NCBI GenBank assembly: GCA_020746995.1 | Contig: JAGPXD010000001.1 | Coordinates: 5,394,001-5,458,000, forward strand | Reading direction: 5' to 3' | Length of the DNA: 64,000 bases | From: Plectosphaerella cucumerina | Taxonomy: Eukaryota > Ascomycota > Sordariomycetes > Glomerellales > Plectosphaerellaceae | Part shown: positions 22,274 to 33,421 of the stretch, one piece after another | Layout: each line of letters opens with the position of its first letter | How positions within the stretch are numbered: the first letter of the stretch is position 1 | Position numbers and translations under genes: made by a program | The notes under the pieces: model-generated | What the model was told of the DNA's origin: nothing | What the model saw: the letters and a program-made list of their open reading frames with translations, nothing else | The model's database searches: none

Positions 22274-23723
22274 CTACGAGTGCACCTGCATGACGCTGCC
22301 AAACACACCCTCGATGGTGTCTCTGACCTCAAACTCCTCCATGACGGCACCGAATCTGGCGAACAAAGTCAGCAGGAAGGCTCTCTCAGAGTGAAGAAAC
22401 TAGTGTCGACTTACCCATAGCAACGGATCTTCCGGAGCAGCTCCTCGGAGAGCCGAGTAAAGTCTTCCAACGTGGCCTCGTGGAAGCGCGGGTGGGCCAT
22501 GATGAGCCCCCACGCCATGACGGGCGTAACCTCGCCGTCCAAATTCAGCCTCTTGCTGAGGTCCAGGAGGGTGGAAAGGTCGGCCTTGGACAGCTCCCAC
22601 GTCCGCTGGCCCGAGTTGAGCTCCCCGTTAACATTGGAGTAGCCGAACGGGATATCGGGCGTCAGTTCGGGGAATGGCTCGGGCGGGCAGGACGCCATGA
22701 GCGCGTGGCCGCATGGCTCATTGTCGGCATCAGTCGTTCGTTCCAGCAGCCACGGCAGATGTTTCATGCAGGGCTTCTCGAGACTGTGGGGCGAACACGA
22801 CAACGAAGCGACTCGTTAGCAAATCGTCCTTCGATACATGTCGTTACGCCATTCTAGGCGCGGCGCTGGCTTTGAAGCGGGAGGCATGTCAGGTGCGTGT
22901 TTTTCCCAATGCGGAGCGGAGAGGTGGGCGGAAGGGGGCCAGTGAGCGAGGAGAGGGGGGTAACTCACGCGAGCACGAAGTCGATGCCTGCCTGTTCCAA
23001 GTCAACACCCGCAGAGCTCATATGCTGGGGCTGGTATTGCGTCTGCCGCGCATAGAATGGAGCGTACGACGGCGATGCCGATGGCACGCTCGACTTGGAC
23101 GTCAGCGGCGGTGTCAGTGCTGTGTGGGATCCGTGGGCGTTGCTGTAGCCCGAGGGGCTGGCGCTTGTGGTGTAGGCGCCGCTTGGTGTGCCCGAGACGT
23201 CCTCCTGACTCCCTGCGTTGCTCAGAGAGATGCCGTTTTGCGCCAACAGCTGCTTCAGATAATGGTTCTCCTCCACCACCTTCTCCTTGTCTTGGGACAC
23301 GTTGCTGAAGACCTCCTTCAGACGGAGAACCTCATCCTCTAGCGCCTTGACGTAGAGCTCTTTCCTCTCGCGGTGTGTCCTGCATGGCGCTTGTCAGTCT
23401 GGGGGTCGCGCCGACGGGCAGAGCTGAGCTGTATGTACCTCTGTGCCTGTCGGTTCAGCTCCTGGCGCCGTGTCAACGCCGGCTTGCTGTCTGGCTTTGG
23501 GCCTCGCCTCCTGGGAGGATTGCCATCTGAAGAGAGCACAATGAGCATGTTGCTTCACAGCCGAGACACATGACTGCTTACCGCGTGTCGTCTTTTTATC
23601 CGAGAGCGATTTAAGAAAACCCAAGTTCAACGACGTCAGAGGACTCTTGTCCTGGTCGCCTCTCCCGGCGTGAGACCCAGATGCTGAAGCCCCCTGGTCC
23701 TCTGGGGACAACGTCGAGGCCAT
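22274..23723 (-). CDS. bZIP transcription factor, Yap/Pap1-like basic region
   Basis: Five exons, 23582-23723, 23439-23526, 22969-23379, 22415-22783 and 22274-22355, give 316 residues. The basic region (residues 67-82, RRQELNRQAQRTHRER) has the N-x2-A-Q-x3-R core that defines the Yap1/Pap1 subgroup of fungal bZIPs, with His79 where Pap1 has Phe. A leucine-zipper-like coiled coil follows (LYVKALEDEVLRLKEVFSN, then ENHYLKQLL). The middle is Ser/Thr/Pro/Gln-rich. The C-terminal half has a conserved-looking CMKHLPWLLERTTDADNEPCGHALMASCP segment with clustered cysteines. Yap1-type proteins use C-terminal Cys clusters to sense oxidants, but whether these do is unknown. The intron between exons 2 and 3 splits the basic region. 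The target genes are not predictable. It diverges from the bHLH gene. Confidence 0.9.
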
Positions 23724-26425
23724 GAAGCTCTCTCGGCCGCTAGTGAGAGTGTTGTGTGTCGCGCAGAACAAGGCTCTCCAGGCAAGGGCCTGTTCCAGTC
23801 GTTATCGTGGGCCGTTCAGCTTTCGAGGCCTGCAAGGGTGTATTCGGGCATATCATGAGGCGTGGACAATCCAGATGGCTTCCCGGGCTGACGCAAAGGC
23901 ACAAGGTAGGATGACAGCCGTGAGAAGACGTGGAATGACCGATAGCAGTGCTGGTAATGGTGGGGGCCGCCACCTTAAGTGCCGGCTCGACGGCAGGCCG
24001 GGTCGTCTGAAGTCGTCGCAGGCGGCTTAGCGTCGACGCTGCCCTGAGTCTGACACCGACACACCCGTCTTTCAAGCCGAGCATCGACCAGAAACAGCGG
24101 CAGTGGGACGGACTGGAAACCGAGGTCGAACGGAGATACCTCGCGGTGGTTCTTGGTTTGATCAGACGGGCCTGGGCCATCAGTCGAGACTCTAGATGCG
24201 AGAGAGAGATGGATAGGAAGAGGCAAGTCCATCGAGGCTCACATCAGCCACAGCTCCCAGCACAGCTGAGAGGCCGTTGGTACTTGGCAGTGACTTGGTT
24301 CTACTCCCTGGGCAAGGAGTAGAGTGAGGCCAGAGGTAATCTGGATACACGCCATCTCTATCCTGGGTGGCAGTTGCCATCTCAAGGCGCGACATCATCT
24401 CTTTGCCGAGTTGTGCCAGATCCTCGAGTGTCCTCAACTCCGCCTGGGAGTCAAGGACAAAGCGCCTGGAACGTGGGCCAGGAGACCCGGCCACGTGTGA
24501 TTCGCCTGCAAAGTGAAAGCTTTCCGAAGATACCGAGAGGTAGCACGTGTTCTTTAGAGCGGCGACGACGATGGCGGCTGACTGATGTCCATCTCACGGG
24601 CGGGTTTCTTTTGTCTGCGGCAGATCCCTGGCTGAGAGTCCTCAAGTCGATACTGAGGAACGAGGTGAAACCACGCCAAGGGGGGGCCTCTGACAGGAGG
24701 CAACGATGGCTAGTAAGGTCCCGGATGCTGCTCCCGGAGGGCGAACGAACGAGAAAAGCGGCGGATGGTACGCCGCTTGGGCTTTCTGAGACGTAGGCCG
24801 AGCGGCCGAGGGTGCCACGCTCAGGCAAAGAAGAGTGCGAGAAGAAACATTTGAGGGTCCTCCTCCCCTCCATCTTCCCCTTCACGGCGACGATTCCCTA
24901 GTCATGACGTTTCCTCGCCGCGGGTAGTGACAGGCGGGGAAGCTTGGCTTGAAAGACGGACGGGCCAGGTGCTTTGCGACTCCCGCTGTCGATCCCTGCC
25001 AGGGGGTTTCGGTGTTTGAAGACACAGCATACTGTGGGCGACGAGAGTGCGACCGACGGCAAAAAATAACCATCTGTGTCTCCCGCCAGAAGCAGTACCT
25101 AACTTTCTTACCTAACCCCTCAAGCCCCTCCCTCTCCCGCCCCTCTCCCCTTAGGTTCCCCCGGCAGGCTCTCCGAGTCCCGACCCTGACTCCTTCCCCC
25201 ATCCTGGACCAACCATCCTTCCTTCCTCGTTCCAGCCAGGCGCGGACGGACGCACGCACGCGGAAAGTGCAATGGCCATGACCTGTCAAAATGCCCATGC
25301 AAGGCTGCTGCGCCCAAGTGGGACGATGACTGTGCCGTCCAACCGGATTGGACAACCGGGCATGCTGGGCGGCCGAATCGCACGACTCCCCTCTTCAGCC
25401 TCGGGTATCATACGATTGTCGACATGAAAGTCACCACTTTTGCTGTCCGCCGTCAAAACTCTTCTCCCTCCCCCCCGGGCGCCAGAAGCGGCAGACTCGA
25501 GGTCAGGCCATTGACGTCTCGATCTTTCCGTGCCCCGGCCACAACCTTCCCTCCTCCCGCTCGCTTCTCTCCCCACATCCCGTCCTGTTTGGTTCTCTCA
25601 CCATTGGGGAGCGCGCTGTCTGTTGTCACTGTGCTAGTGGTTGCTCGTGTTCACTTCACTCACTTACGATTTGCTGAGCCGCCATTCGCAAGCGCCCCGT
25701 CGAAGTCTCCCTCCTCGGTCATCCGCCCATATCGACCCTCTCATCCTCAAGGCCGTCAACAAATCTAGACACCGGCCGGCCGGCGCCGATTGAATCTCTC
25801 GTGCCAGCCAAGACGCCTCCCGTATTTCTTCCTACCGTTTACCGCGTCCCCCTCCCTCCTTCATTCTCCGCTACCTGACGGTGCCTCGATCGATCCCTGC
25901 TTAACGGCGCGCGCCCAGCTGCTCTCTGTCTCTCCTCTCCTCTCCCTTCCTATCGGCAACCATCACCTGATGTTCGACTGCTCTTTCGCCACGAGTCACC
26001 ACCCCTCCACCGTTCATCGAGTAGCTCTACCACTTAATCACGCTTCGCTCGAGACCCCTCGTCCTGGCCTGAGCTGATCTGTCACTCATCGCTCAGCGCT
26101 CGCTTCGCCCGCACACGCCGTCCCTCCGCCCACCCCACGAGTCTCGCCGCAAGGCGCATGAACAATAGGATCTCTGCCAGACGCCCATGCCAATTGACAA
26201 ATACCACGCCCGCTTTCTGCCAACCACGCATTGACGACGGACGAACGGCTGCAGACACTACGACCTCCCTCCGGACCCTCGCCGCACCCTCAATTGCACG
26301 CGCCCGCCCGCCTGCTCGCTCAAGTGTACGAGGGCTTGCCGTCGCATCTTCCCAGACGATCAATCGATTACTAGATCTTGTTCGTGACCGCCGAGCAATC
26401 GGGGGTTCGAGATGCTGGCGCTGTG
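23724..26425. promoter_or_regulatory. 2.7 kb divergent regulatory region between bZIP and bHLH genes
   Basis: This is a long spacer upstream of two transcription-factor genes that point away from each other, so it carries both promoters and both 5' leaders. The right half (25100-26400) is strongly pyrimidine-rich, like a long fungal 5' UTR. It contains an ATG at 26158 opening a 92-codon frame that overlaps the bHLH start. A 100-codon minus frame at 24192-24494 looks somewhat protein-like but has no recognised domain. Confidence 0.45.
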
Positions 26426-28026
26426 ATGGATTCTGACTTCCTCAAGAACCTTGAATACTTCACCGTCCCGAACAATCAGACCGCCAACGCCCAAACACAG
26501 GGTGCAGAGTCGTCCGCGGCCGGCGCTGCTCGCAACACCAACGAAGCTGCCTTTTGGGAGGCTCTGGCCGGCGCCGAGTCCGGCCTCTCCGCCGACCCGG
26601 CCTCTAGCGGCCCTTCGGGCGCCGCGCCGTCCTTCGCGCAACCCTCCTCCGGATCTGCGACGCCCTACAGGCAATACACTGGCCAGACCTACCATGGCGG
26701 GCCCAAGCGCACGTTGCCTACCAGGCCTCCGCCGCCACATTTGATGAGTCCACGCAAGAGGGATTCTCACGACAAGAAGCGCCAAAAGGCCGATCCGGAC
26801 TCGGCCGCCCTCGAGTCGGTCGACTACTGGATCCAGTTCGACGACGACGATGCAGACAACAACTTGGGAAGCAGCTTTGAGATCGATTACTCCAGGCGCC
26901 AGAACCCAACTCTCAACAACTACGCCAGGTGAGCCCTGCCGCCAACGTCAATGAGCGCATCCGCCCCTCTCTAACCTTGTGCAGGCCTGCGAGCCGTTTG
27001 AACCCCCTGCCAGAAACACCCGGCCTCGGATCCGGGCTGTACACCACGCCCCTTTTCCGCGAAGACGACTTCATCGACGACAACGCCCTCGACAATGCCC
27101 TCTCCGAAGACGAAGACCCCCTTGATTCCATGAACCTCAGCGAGCAATTGTCTACCATTGATACCCAACCACCACAAGAAGTCCCGCCCAGGGAGGGGCT
27201 GTACTCCACGCCTCTGAGTTGGGAGAAGCCCGCGCCAGGGATCAGACTCAACCCTCTGTTCGGTCTGGGTACCCCCATGCTGGACCCCGAACAGAGGCGG
27301 CTGCTGGCCATTGCCCTGAACACGGGCGGCTCGGCCAACAGCCTAGCCACCAGCTTCGGCTTGGGCCCCAGTGGAGAGTTTGGGTCCGACTATTCAAGCA
27401 TGGGCAATCTGGGCGGCTCCGCCACAGCCAGCTTGAGTGAGATTTCCAGAGCAACGGGCGAGGAGAGAGCCAAGGGCAAGGGCAAAGAGAAGGAGGGCGA
27501 CCATGGAGACCACGCCTCCTCCGAGAAGGCAGCCAAGAGCCAAAAACCCCAGTCTTCAAAAGGCATGCATCCTCCTGGGACCAAGGGCAAAGGCAAAGAA
27601 CAGATCAAGCTCGGAGATCGCACTGCCCATAACGACATTGAAAGGAAGTACCGCACAAATCTCAAGGACAAGATTGCAGAGCTTCGGGACGCAGTCCCGT
27701 CACTGCGTTCCATGCCGGACGAGGGCGACGAGGAAGAGGAAGAGGATCCATCCCGTTCGGCGCCCAAAGTCAGCAAGGTAAATTCTGGCCCGCTCGTTGC
27801 CGTGATCATAACACGTCATTGACCCAGCAAACAGGGGACCGTGCTTCTCAAGGCCACAGAATATATCAATCACCTAGAGAAACGGAACAAGGCCATCATG
27901 AAGGAGCACCAGGATCTGGCTCGGCGGCTACAGGCATTTGAACAGCTGCTCACGGCTACAGCACGGCAGCCGTTCCCAATGCCGAATTACAGCAGGAACA
28001 TGTTCGACCCCCGAGGCTTCTGTTGA
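26426..28026 (+). CDS. bHLH transcription factor, SREBP type, without membrane segments
   Basis: Three exons, 26426-26928, 26985-27777 and 27835-28026, give 495 residues. The basic region and helix 1 start at about residue 383 (HNDIERKYRTNLKDKIAELRD). The Tyr at about 390, where most bHLH proteins have Arg, is the signature of the SREBP subgroup (SREBP, Sre1, SrbA). An acidic loop of about 20 residues precedes helix 2 (VLLKATEYINHLEKRNKAIM), as in fungal SREBP-type proteins. The rest is Ser/Pro/Gly-rich. There is no hydrophobic segment after the bHLH, so unlike SrbA/Sre1 it cannot be an ER-anchored, cleavage-activated factor. It resembles the soluble SrbB-like group, which in Aspergillus works with SrbA in hypoxia and sterol control. 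That functional transfer is an inference. The start is the first in-frame ATG giving the acidic-hydrophobic MDSDFLKNLEYF N terminus. Confidence 0.88.
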
Positions 28027-28544
28027 AAGCCGGGGCACCGATGTGCTTCCGCATCTTGACGACTTCATACACTGTACAAAATACTTCAGCATATACACGC
28101 AGGCATCCGCGTATTACGCCAACGGCGTTATGGAATTGAAATGCAGCCTACTGGCATCTTCGTAATTTGGAGATTAGGCCGGAGAGAGAGGCGAGACCAT
28201 TGAGGGCATTGAATATGGACGCTGACGACCCGACAACGGCCCGCAATGTGTCTTGAATGCTGTGCCAAGCGCCGTACCAACAAGCACAAGGAATCCCCCA
28301 CGTTCCAGGAGGGAGCATTGAAGAAGACGACTAATCCCTCTGGGCAACGACGTTCGACGTTCAGCCATGCCGTTTCGCGTGGCGTCGCGCGGGAATGTGG
28401 ATTGGAGTGTATATGGGTCCCAGAGGCGCTGCCGCGTATCCGGCTCATCCAGCGGCACATGCTGGTGGCGTCCCAAGGTTTCCATGTCTATGAAATACAC
28501 GTGTTGGTACATTTCTGAGCGGCATATTGCTCGAATGACGTTGT
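28027..28544. other. Convergent 3' spacer, no gene
   Basis: This 518-base spacer lies between the 3' ends of the bHLH gene (+) and the Icp55-like gene (-). No coding frame of note is seen. Confidence 0.5.
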
Positions 28545-30056
28545 TCAGCCGCGAAGAGCCTCAATGTCTGCCACCTCCTTGACCGCCTCGGTGGTGAAGA
28601 TGAAGGGGGACGTCTCGTCCACGCAGACGCTGTCTTCGATGCGCACGCCCAGCCCGCGGAAGTGCTTCGGCCAGCGATCCTCGTCGGGGATGTAAAGGCC
28701 TGGCTCGATGGTGATGCAGTGGCCGGATTTGAGTGGCGTTCTCCTGCCATAGCCTGGGACGTCATGGACGTCGAGGCCGACATAGTGTCCGACGTGGTGG
28801 GGGAAGAGGCGGTCGACGTCGCGAGAGTTGACGTCGAAACCGAGGGCCTTAAGCTCTTCATGCAGACCGGATGTTGTCTGGTAGTGGATGTCGTCCAAGG
28901 TGACGTTGGCATCCTCGCGGCAGAGGGAGACGCCCCGGCGCTGAACAGTGAGTACGGCCTGGTACAGGTCACGCTGGGCCGGCGTGAAGCGGCCGTTGAC
29001 AGGCCATGTGCGCGAGATGTCGGTGATGTATGTGCCGTACTCGCCACCGGCGTCAACGAGCACGAGGTCGCCGTCGTGAAGGACGTCGTTGTTGAGGACG
29101 TAATGAATACACATGCCATTGCGGCCGCCACCGACGACGGGGATGTATGCAGGTCCGTCGCATCCGTCGGCGATGAAGCGGTAGTCGAGGAAGGCGTGGA
29201 GATCTTTCTCCCGGGTCCACGCACGGCGCATGGCTTCCGTGATGGCACGGCCAGAGATCTGGCCGGCACGGCGCATGTTGGCGATCTCGGCGGGCGACTT
29301 GATGGCACGCAGATTGTTGAGAAGCGGGTAGAGGGCGAGGCGGGACGAAGGCCACCACGAAGACGTATCAGACTTGAGGCGAGACCAGACGCCGCTGGTG
29401 CGGGCGTCAGGACGATCAAAGTCGGCGTAGACGCGCGTGGCTTTGGACAAGATATCGGGCAGGACCGAGGGGATGCTGGAGATGTCCGCGGCCAGGTCTG
29501 CGTTGAAGATGTCCGAGGCGGCGCGGACGCCGTTACGCGGGCCGCCCCATTGCTCGGCCGTAGGGTCCTTGGGCAGACAGTAGAGTTGGAAGGTGAAGTC
29601 ACCCCAGTTCTCGCCCGTGTTCTGGATGATGGCGAGCGAGTCCGCCTCGTTCCAGCCCGTCAGGTAGAGGAAGTTGGATTCCTGGCGGAAGGCGTGGAAG
29701 ACGGCGCCGGACCGGTACTTGAGGTCGGCTGAGGGGAGGATGGCTACGGCACCGACGGGTAGCTTCTGGGCGAGGCGTGCGCGGCGGTCATAGTACTCTT
29801 GGGCCGTGATTCCGGGGGTGACTGACGGGGAGGTTAGCAGGGGAGTAGGTGAGTAGGTGAGTAGGATGAGTGTGATAGACTCACTCTCGCCAGCTTTCAA
29901 GATGTGCGGATGAGTCTCGTGAACGGGCTGGCCGAACTGAAGCTCACCGGCAGACACTGTGGCATACATGCGGGTGGCATGGTGAGGCCTGAGAGCCCTT
30001 GGGCTCAGTCTCCTAGCCGCTCTGAGCGCAGAGCGAAAAGATTTCAAGCACGACAT
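28545..30056 (-). CDS. Intermediate cleaving peptidase Icp55 / Xaa-Pro aminopeptidase 3 family
   Basis: Icp55 removes a single N-terminal residue from mitochondrial proteins after the main processing peptidase, which stabilises them. Two exons, 29885-30056 and 28545-29821, give 482 residues. The start at 30056 is the first ATG. The N terminus (about 35 residues, Arg/Ala/Ser-rich, no acidic residues) is a clear mitochondrial presequence. The N-terminal domain carries YYDRRARLAQKLPVGAVAILPSA and the FRQESNFLYLTG motif of P-type aminopeptidases. The pita-bread metal ligands are visible in VDAGGEYGTYITDISRTWP (two Asp), HHVGHYVGLDVHD (His), IEPGLYIP (Glu) and GVRIEDSV (Glu). The 63-nt intron contains a short AGTAGGTG-type direct repeat at about 29846-29868 (plus-strand sense). 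It diverges from Dbf4. Confidence 0.95.
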   Translation of the reverse strand: MSCLKSFRSALRAARRLSPRALRPHHATRMYATVSAGELQFGQPVHETHPHILKAGESESITLILLTYSPTPLLTSPSVTPGITAQEYYDRRARLAQKLPVGAVAILPSADLKYRSGAVFHAFRQESNFLYLTGWNEADSLAIIQNTGENWGDFTFQLYCLPKDPTAEQWGGPRNGVRAASDIFNADLAADISSIPSVLPDILSKATRVYADFDRPDARTSGVWSRLKSDTSSWWPSSRLALYPLLNNLRAIKSPAEIANMRRAGQISGRAITEAMRRAWTREKDLHAFLDYRFIADGCDGPAYIPVVGGGRNGMCIHYVLNNDVLHDGDLVLVDAGGEYGTYITDISRTWPVNGRFTPAQRDLYQAVLTVQRRGVSLCREDANVTLDDIHYQTTSGLHEELKALGFDVNSRDVDRLFPHHVGHYVGLDVHDVPGYGRRTPLKSGHCITIEPGLYIPDEDRWPKHFRGLGVRIEDSVCVDETSPFIFTTEAVKEVADIEALRG

Positions 30057-31419
30057 GATGATGGGTATCAAGTTGTGATCTAGTGTCTGAGACAGGATCG
30101 AGGCATCTCCATAGGGATGGAGTGCGCCTCAGCCGTTGTTCTTGGCGATGCAAGTCGAGAGGCGACGGTTGATGGTGGGAGGTTTGATATTGGGGTTTGG
30201 AGCAGGGCGGGACTGAGGAACGAGCTCGGATGTTCCCGACCTTGGTTGTTTGGGGACGGGGATACAGGTGGAGGAAATGGCAGCGTCACCACAGGACCAT
30301 GAGAGCAATGAATGGTGAACCTTAAACCTCGTTTACTGTCTGATTCCCTCTATAAGGCTCGAGGAATGTTCGCTTGGAGGTTTAAAAGTCCAATGTCGAC
30401 CTCTGCATCCATGAGGCACGTGAGCACAAGTCATGATGGATGCTCCCGTCATCCGCTGCCCGCCCGCACCCAAATGCAGCCTGTACCTTCCGCGGCTACA
30501 GTGACATCACGCTGTGAGACCACTGTAAACCCCCGAAAGGTCAGCGGATTCCCGCGGTATCATTGGCCACAGGGGTGTGCGGGGCGGTTCTTGGGGGCCC
30601 GTGGTTAGGCCGGTTGCTGGAGAGGGAAATGGCCCGTGCGTGTTGTCGGCCTGGCCGAACCGGGATTAGTGCTGTTGTTGCCCGCAAAGCAAAGCGCGAT
30701 GTCCCGCTCCCTTCTCGCCAGCCCCCGGCCACACCAAAACCGAACATCGACCCGGTCAGCCTCCAAAGCTCTTCCTCCTGCCATGTTGCCCCGGGCATAG
30801 CTTTCCGACCAAAACGACTCTCGACCTCGATACCTCCCCCCTCCGCCGCCCACCTCTCCCGCATTCTGTTATTCTTCTTTTCCTTTGCGAGCGTTTCTCG
30901 GAAGGGTTTGCATCTGCCCAATGTCGTTGTGACGAGCTTTTTCTGCACCACCTGCCGCCACTTCTGTGGGGACGCGACCGAGCAAGACGTGTCGGTGTCT
31001 GATCGCTCTGCACGTCGCGTGCTTTGGGCAGAGCCACCCACCACCACCACACACCACACACACTGCCCGACCACACGCTAGGAAACCACCACCTCCACGT
31101 CCGCCCATCTTCCAGCCCCTCCAACCGCCCAAAGCCGTTTCGACGACTACAATCGACCCGACGTCCCCGTCAGTCGTCGTGGAACATTTCGGTCGCCGGG
31201 GACATCGACGCTTCTCCCCCTTCCGGCTCGATATCGACATTAATAATTGAAGCCGTCGTTGTTTTCCTCCAAACAGGGAACGCTAACCACCCCCCCTCCC
31301 GAATTCCAACAAACATCCTCATCCCCAGCCAGCACGCACGCACCGAGCATCAGTGATTGGACATATCTTATATGGCAACCATATCTCTATCCCCGACGCC
31401 TGTCCCCATCGCCGCCATC
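30057..31419. promoter_or_regulatory. Divergent promoter region between Icp55-like and Dbf4 genes
   Basis: This 1.36 kb spacer holds the promoters of two genes transcribed in opposite directions. The stretch 31000-31350 is rich in CCACCA and CA runs, like the Dbf4 leader. Overlapping frames at 30541-31356 on both strands are low-complexity and probably non-coding. An in-frame ATG at 31372 could add 16 residues to Dbf4. Confidence 0.5.
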
Positions 31420-33421
31420 ATGTCGACGAGACGGACACCGCTCACCAATAATCCCAATGTCGTCAACTCGCCCTTGCGGACGGCTGCCTCCTTGGCCCAG
31501 GCCAAGCAGAAGCGCTCCTATGCTACCGTGCAGCGCGAGGACATATACGGCCAGCCCCCGCCTTTGAAGAAGCAGACCCTCGAGGTCTTCCCTCAAAGAC
31601 CACCCCGGTCGCCCTCAAAGTCCTCTCGCGCGTCGGGTCTTCCCCAGCGGACCGCTCGCCCGGTGGTGAGGGAGAGGTCTGCGCCCCAGCAGCAGGTTCA
31701 GCATGAGAATGCCGAGCGAATTAGGCAATGGCAGGTCGAGTACCAGTCTCGGTTCCCCAAGATGGTGTTCTACTTTGAGAGCATTTCCGAGGAAGTGAGG
31801 GCAAAGCTGTCGAAGCAGGCAATCTCTCTCGGAGCTGTAAGTAACCTGCATGCCTGCCCAGGACCCGTTGCACCACTAACACCCTACCCTACAGAGAGAG
31901 GAACGCTTCTTCTCCAACGCCATCACCCACGTCGTCACCACCCGGCCGATCCCCACCGGTAACGAGGACGCACATGCTACCCACGAGGAGCCTGCCCCCG
32001 AGGAGCAGCCACAGACGATCAACCCCTCCTTGCTTGACCGGTCGACCGACACGAGGCGCCGCCTCTTCGATGCCGTCACGCGGCGCGCCACGCCTCTCCA
32101 GTCTCACGACGATAGCTCGAGGCGGCCCAGGCCCGTCCGCAACAATGACATTCTGCACAAGGCCCGTGATATGGGTAAGAGGATCTGGCCACTGGAGAAG
32201 TTCCAACGCATGCTGGATATTCTGCTGGAGCCCGAGGCGTACGTCAACAGGACCGAGAGCTCTCGCAATGGCGCGGGTACCAAGCGGGCTGCTGAGGAGC
32301 CCAAGCTGTCCCAGCTTCTGCAGCACGAGCGTATCAACGGCCCCTCCGACCGTGACCAGACCGTGGCGGCCCGAGAGCTTGTTCCCTTCAAGGGACCCTA
32401 CCTTTACGTGTACGACATCGAGGAGAAGTACAAGCCCATCATGCTTCGCGAGTACCCCAAGGTAAACAACAAATACGAGGGCGAGTGGCCGCAGTTCCGG
32501 ACTGTTGCCGACGGCCGATGCCCCTTTGTGGAGGAGCCTGACACCGACCGCCGAAAGACCCGGGCTCAGGAGAAGGAGAAGGAGAAGGAGCGTGCTGCCG
32601 CCAAGGCCGCCGCCGAATCTCGACCGACCCTCCAGCCTCCCGAGGTGGCAGCCCCTAAGCCTGTCGTTGGCAAGCGCAGCTTGGCGGAGATGCAGGATGG
32701 CCAGAACCAACTGCGCACCGGCGTGAAGCCGATGGACATGTTCCACGCCACCAAGCCTCTGTCGAAGCAGGTCGACCTGTCCGGGTTCACCAGCCGGGCT
32801 CCCGCCGCGCGCCTGTTCGCGGGTGAGCCAGTGGCGTCGGGAGTTCAGCCTTCCCACCTCACCTCTGCCATCCGTTCGCAGATGATCTCTTCCGCCTCGG
32901 GCATGGGCGCCATCAAGGCAGGCACCAGCAAGGAGATCCTGGGCCTGCAGCGCAGAGTGCTGCAGAGGACCACCAACTCGGCTGACCCTAGCTCGCGCCG
33001 CCCCGAAGCAGAACTGGATCCATCTAGCAGATCGACTAGCATGGGTCGGGTGGCGAGCCGTCGCCTCGAGCTCATTGACGAGGGCACCGACAAGGCCAGC
33101 TCCAAGCCGCAACCCGCCCCGCAGAAGAGCAGGCGGGATCTCAAGTCGGGATACTGTGAGAACTGCCAGGACAAGTTCAAGGACTTTGACGAGGTATGTC
33201 TTCAACATGGCGGGTTCGTATCATCGCTGTGACTAACACTCTGCTAGCACGTCCTGTCCCGCAAGCACCGCAAGTTTGCGGAAAACAACGACAACTGGGC
33301 CGAACTCGACAGTCTACTCTCCCAGCTGTCGCGCGCCCCGAAGTGGGAACCAAGCCTGGGATGGGAGGCCACAGTCAGCTTTGAGCACGCCGACTCGTCC
33401 GGCGACTACCAGCCGTGGTGA
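31420..33421 (+). CDS. Dbf4-type regulatory subunit of Cdc7 kinase (NimO-like)
   Basis: Dbf4 activates the Cdc7 kinase, which phosphorylates Mcm proteins to fire replication origins. Three exons, 31420-31836, 31895-33193 and 33248-33421, give 629 residues (645 if the ATG at 31372 is used). All three Dbf4 motifs are present. Motif N (BRCT-like) spans about residues 112-160, with FPKMVFYFESISEE and NAITHVVTTRPIP. Motif M, at about 302-330, reads PFKGPYLYVYDIEEKYKPIM and on. Motif C is a zinc finger with Cys560, Cys563, His573 and His579, and the intron falls exactly between the Cys pair and the His pair. Near the N terminus RTPLTNN (residues 5-11) fits an RxxL destruction box, in line with known anaphase-promoting-complex control of Dbf4. 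The gene converges on phenylalanine ammonia-lyase. Confidence 0.94.

Noticed and set aside
28662..29732. 356-codon plus-strand frame
   Set aside because: It is antisense to the Icp55-like peptidase with its complete metal-binding site.
30057..30071. Upstream start for the Icp55-like protein at 30071
   Set aside because: The codon there is TTG. The first ATG is at 30056 and directly starts a good mitochondrial presequence.
31889..33208. 439-codon minus-strand frame
   Set aside because: It is antisense to Dbf4, whose three conserved motifs are intact on the plus strand.
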